Shown: positions 5,392-6,749 of the stretch, piece after piece
How the letters are laid out: every line of letters begins with the position of its first letter
How positions within the stretch are numbered: position 1 is the stretch's first letter
Assembly (NCBI GenBank): GCA_017998575.1
Contig: JAGOCV010000226.1
Span: 1 to 6,749, forward strand
Direction of reading: 5' to 3'
DNA length: 6,749 nt
DNA from: Burkholderiaceae bacterium
Lineage (GTDB): Bacteria > Pseudomonadota > Gammaproteobacteria > Burkholderiales > Burkholderiaceae
The notes under the pieces: generated by a model
Told to the model about the DNA's origin: nothing
Database searches by the model: none
What the model saw: only the letters and a program-made list of their open reading frames with translations
Position numbers and translations under genes: made by a program

Positions 5392-5667
5392 GTGGCGCCA
5401 CCTCTGCCGGCGCACGCCACCGAAGCCTACGAAGAGCTGCGCGAGCAAGTCGTGCACGGACAGGCGCGGCCCGACGGACTGGGTGCCGTCGTGTTCCATG
5501 GCATGTGGTGCGGCCTGAGCGTGCTGCTGCAGGCGCCGCCAACGACACCGTTGCCCTCGGCGAGCGCTTCGCACTCGCCATCCCCGGTGACGCACGACCC
5601 CCAACTCGTGCGCCTGCTTGCCAACATGGTGCTGCTGACGCAGTCGAAGGAGGAATATGCCTACTGA
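5392..5667 (+). CDS. Uncharacterised small protein between HTH gene and recombinase
   Basis: The product is about 91 aa if the GTG at 5392 is used. It begins VAPPLPAHATEAYEELREQV, has a short hydrophobic stretch around residues 30-48 (LGAVVFHGMWCGLSVLL), a Pro/Ser/Thr-rich linker at 49-66, and a conserved-looking end (DPQLVRLLANMVLLTQS). I recognise the YEELR...GLG...G...RLLANMVL layout as the small protein that usually sits between the HTH gene and this type of recombinase; its function is unknown. No ATG occurs before the conserved part and there is no Shine-Dalgarno before the GTG. The frame is -1 relative to the HTH gene and is open across the A9 run, so it may instead be made by slippage or by translational coupling at the HTH stop (5378-5380). 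It overlaps the recombinase start by 11 nt. The hydrophobic stretch is short for a membrane helix. Confidence 0.65.
   Translation: MAPPLPAHATEAYEELREQVVHGQARPDGLGAVVFHGMWCGLSVLLQAPPTTPLPSASASHSPSPVTHDPQLVRLLANMVLLTQSKEEYAY
5647..5653 (+). promoter_or_regulatory. Strong Shine-Dalgarno for the recombinase
   Basis: AAGGAGG ends 3 nt before the ATG at 5657, a tighter spacing than usual. It lies inside the 3' end of the preceding gene and supports translational coupling and this start. Confidence 0.6.
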
Positions 5668-6749
5668 TCACGCCCTGAAGATCGGCGCAGACCACCTGCG
5701 CCGGGACGCATTCCTGTACGTGCGCCAGTCGTCGCTGCGCCAGGTGTTCGAGAACACCGAGAGCACCAAGCGCCAATACGCGCTGCGCGACCGCGCGGTG
5801 GCCCTGGGTTGGCCGATCGATCGCATCCACGTCATCGACAGCGACCAAGGTGTGTCCGGCGCACAGGCCGCGGGCCGCGACGGCTTCCAGCACCTGGTGA
5901 CCGAAGTCGCCATGGGACACGCCGGCATCGTGCTCGGCCTGGAAGTCTCGCGACTGGCGCGCAACAACGCCGACTGGCATCGGTTGCTGGAGCTGGCGGC
6001 GCTGTCGCGCACGCTGATCAGTGATGAAGACGGTGTGTACGACCCGGCGCACTTCAACGACCGGCTGTTGCTTGGCCTGAAGGGCACGATGAGCGAGGCC
6101 GAGTTGCATGTGCTGAAGTCGCGGCTGCAAGGCGGCATCCTCAACAAGGCCCGTCGCGGTGAGCTCGAGATTGCTCTGCCAGTGGGACTGGTGTATGGGC
6201 CCGACGGACGCGTGTGCCTCGATCCCGATCGGCAGATCCAGGACACCGTGCGGCTGCTGTTTGACACGTTCCGCGAGACCGGCTCAGCCTGCGCCGTGCT
6301 GCGCCGCATGCGCGCGCAGCACATCCTGTTCCCGCGGCGCATTACCCGCGGCATCGGCAAGGGTGAGGTCCTGTGGGGCGAGTTGGACCACTCTCGGGTG
6401 CTGGAGATCCTGCACAACCCACGCTACGCCGGTGCCTTCGTCTATGGACGCAGGCGCACCTCCTACAACGCCGACCTGAAGCAGGTGCAATTGCAGCTCA
6501 AGCGCGAGGACTGGCAGGTGCTGATACGCGATGCCCACCCAGGCTACATCTCGTGGGACGAGTTCGAACGCAACGAGCTCACGTTGCAACGCAACGCCGT
6601 GGGCTTCTCGACGAACCTTCGCGGTGGTGCACCCCGCGAAGGCAGCGCCTTGCTGCAAGGCCGCGTGCTGTGCGGGCGCTGTGGTTCGAGAATGCGTGTG
6701 CGATACGATGCTCGAGAAGGGAAACAGCGGCCTTACTACTGCTGCAACG
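5657..6749 (+). CDS. Large serine recombinase (partial, runs off the window)
   Basis: The first 364 residues are visible with no stop. The N-terminal resolvase/invertase catalytic domain (about 18-160) has YVRQSS at 21-26 with the probable nucleophile S25, DSDQGVSG at 61-68, and LEVSRLARNNADW at 95-107 containing the conserved active-site arginines. A recombinase domain follows (about 175-290, including ILHNPRYAGAFVYGR at 251-265). A zinc-ribbon begins near 335 with C339-x2-C342 and C362/C363. Such enzymes cut and rejoin DNA through a phosphoserine link at specific sites. I chose the ATG at 5657 for its Shine-Dalgarno and because MPTDHALKI fits the family. It probably excises or integrates the module that carries it. 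The missing C-terminal part should contain the coiled-coil and remaining DNA-binding region. Confidence 0.93.
   Translation, partial: MPTDHALKIGADHLRRDAFLYVRQSSLRQVFENTESTKRQYALRDRAVALGWPIDRIHVIDSDQGVSGAQAAGRDGFQHLVTEVAMGHAGIVLGLEVSRLARNNADWHRLLELAALSRTLISDEDGVYDPAHFNDRLLLGLKGTMSEAELHVLKSRLQGGILNKARRGELEIALPVGLVYGPDGRVCLDPDRQIQDTVRLLFDTFRETGSACAVLRRMRAQHILFPRRITRGIGKGEVLWGELDHSRVLEILHNPRYAGAFVYGRRRTSYNADLKQVQLQLKREDWQVLIRDAHPGYISWDEFERNELTLQRNAVGFSTNLRGGAPREGSALLQGRVLCGRCGSRMRVRYDAREGKQRPYYCCN

Larger units (their letters stand above)
1591..6749 (+). mobile_element. Putative serine-recombinase module: DUF5372 / HTH / small protein / recombinase, interrupted by IS21
   Basis: Four plus-strand genes and a shared control region form one module once the IS21 insert (2077-4948) is removed. 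From memory, the same gene set occurs as y4bA-y4bD and y4pH-y4pK, two copies in the Rhizobium NGR234 symbiotic plasmid, and is widespread in proteobacteria, which suggests mobility. The left boundary lies between about 1547 and 1591 or has been deleted; the right end is outside the window. Whether the DUF5372 gene belongs to the same copy as the recombinase cannot be shown from this window alone. Confidence 0.5.

Noticed and set aside
4910..6130. A 406-codon minus-strand open frame opposite the HTH, small and recombinase genes
   Set aside because: It overlaps three genes with recognisable families on the other strand and crosses the IS boundary; no motif supports it.

Overview
The DNA is GC-rich and reads as an accessory, mobile-element-dense region of a betaproteobacterium, probably Burkholderiales/Comamonadaceae, on a plasmid or genomic island. 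This rests on base composition and on an end that I recognise from memory as IS1071; no housekeeping gene is present to anchor the taxonomy. Apart from one small DUF5372-type gene, every gene belongs to a transposition or site-specific recombination module. The window is a stack of nested insertions.

Positions 1-101 are the outer end of an IS1071-like Tn3-family element (terminal GGGG at 101, reading inward to lower coordinates). It cuts the istB gene of a first IS21-family element, whose remnant (istB' 75-746, istA' 770-1546, both minus strand) has lost the istB 3' end to IS1071 and the istA 5' half at a second junction near 1546-1590. After that junction comes a plus-strand DUF5372-type gene (1591-1869, no visible start codon), then a 180-bp control region with an imperfect inverted repeat and a strong sigma70-type promoter.

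The central find is that the promoter drives a helix-turn-helix gene split after codon 9 by a complete second IS21-family element (2077-4948, 2872 bp). The element has TG...CA termini, a 6-bp ATCGAT target duplication, istA (513 aa), istB (247 aa), and arrays of about 20-bp repeats spaced 22-23 bp (two helical turns) at both ends. Removing the element and one ATCGAT copy restores a 150-aa open reading frame starting MTKRPTKID-RLREMGMLN.

Downstream on the plus strand follow the rest of the HTH gene (to 5380), a small uncharacterised gene (about 5392-5667), and a large serine recombinase (5657 to the window end, 364 aa seen, incomplete). The set DUF5372 / HTH / small protein / serine recombinase looks like one poorly described recombinase-encoded mobile module. 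Here its regulatory HTH gene is disrupted by IS21, so expression of the small protein and recombinase from the native promoter is probably reduced or rerouted.

Inferred order of events: the recombinase module was present; the second IS21 element entered the HTH gene; a separate IS21 remnant was joined to the module's left side; IS1071 then landed in that remnant's istB. The relative timing of the last two and the second is not determined by the window.
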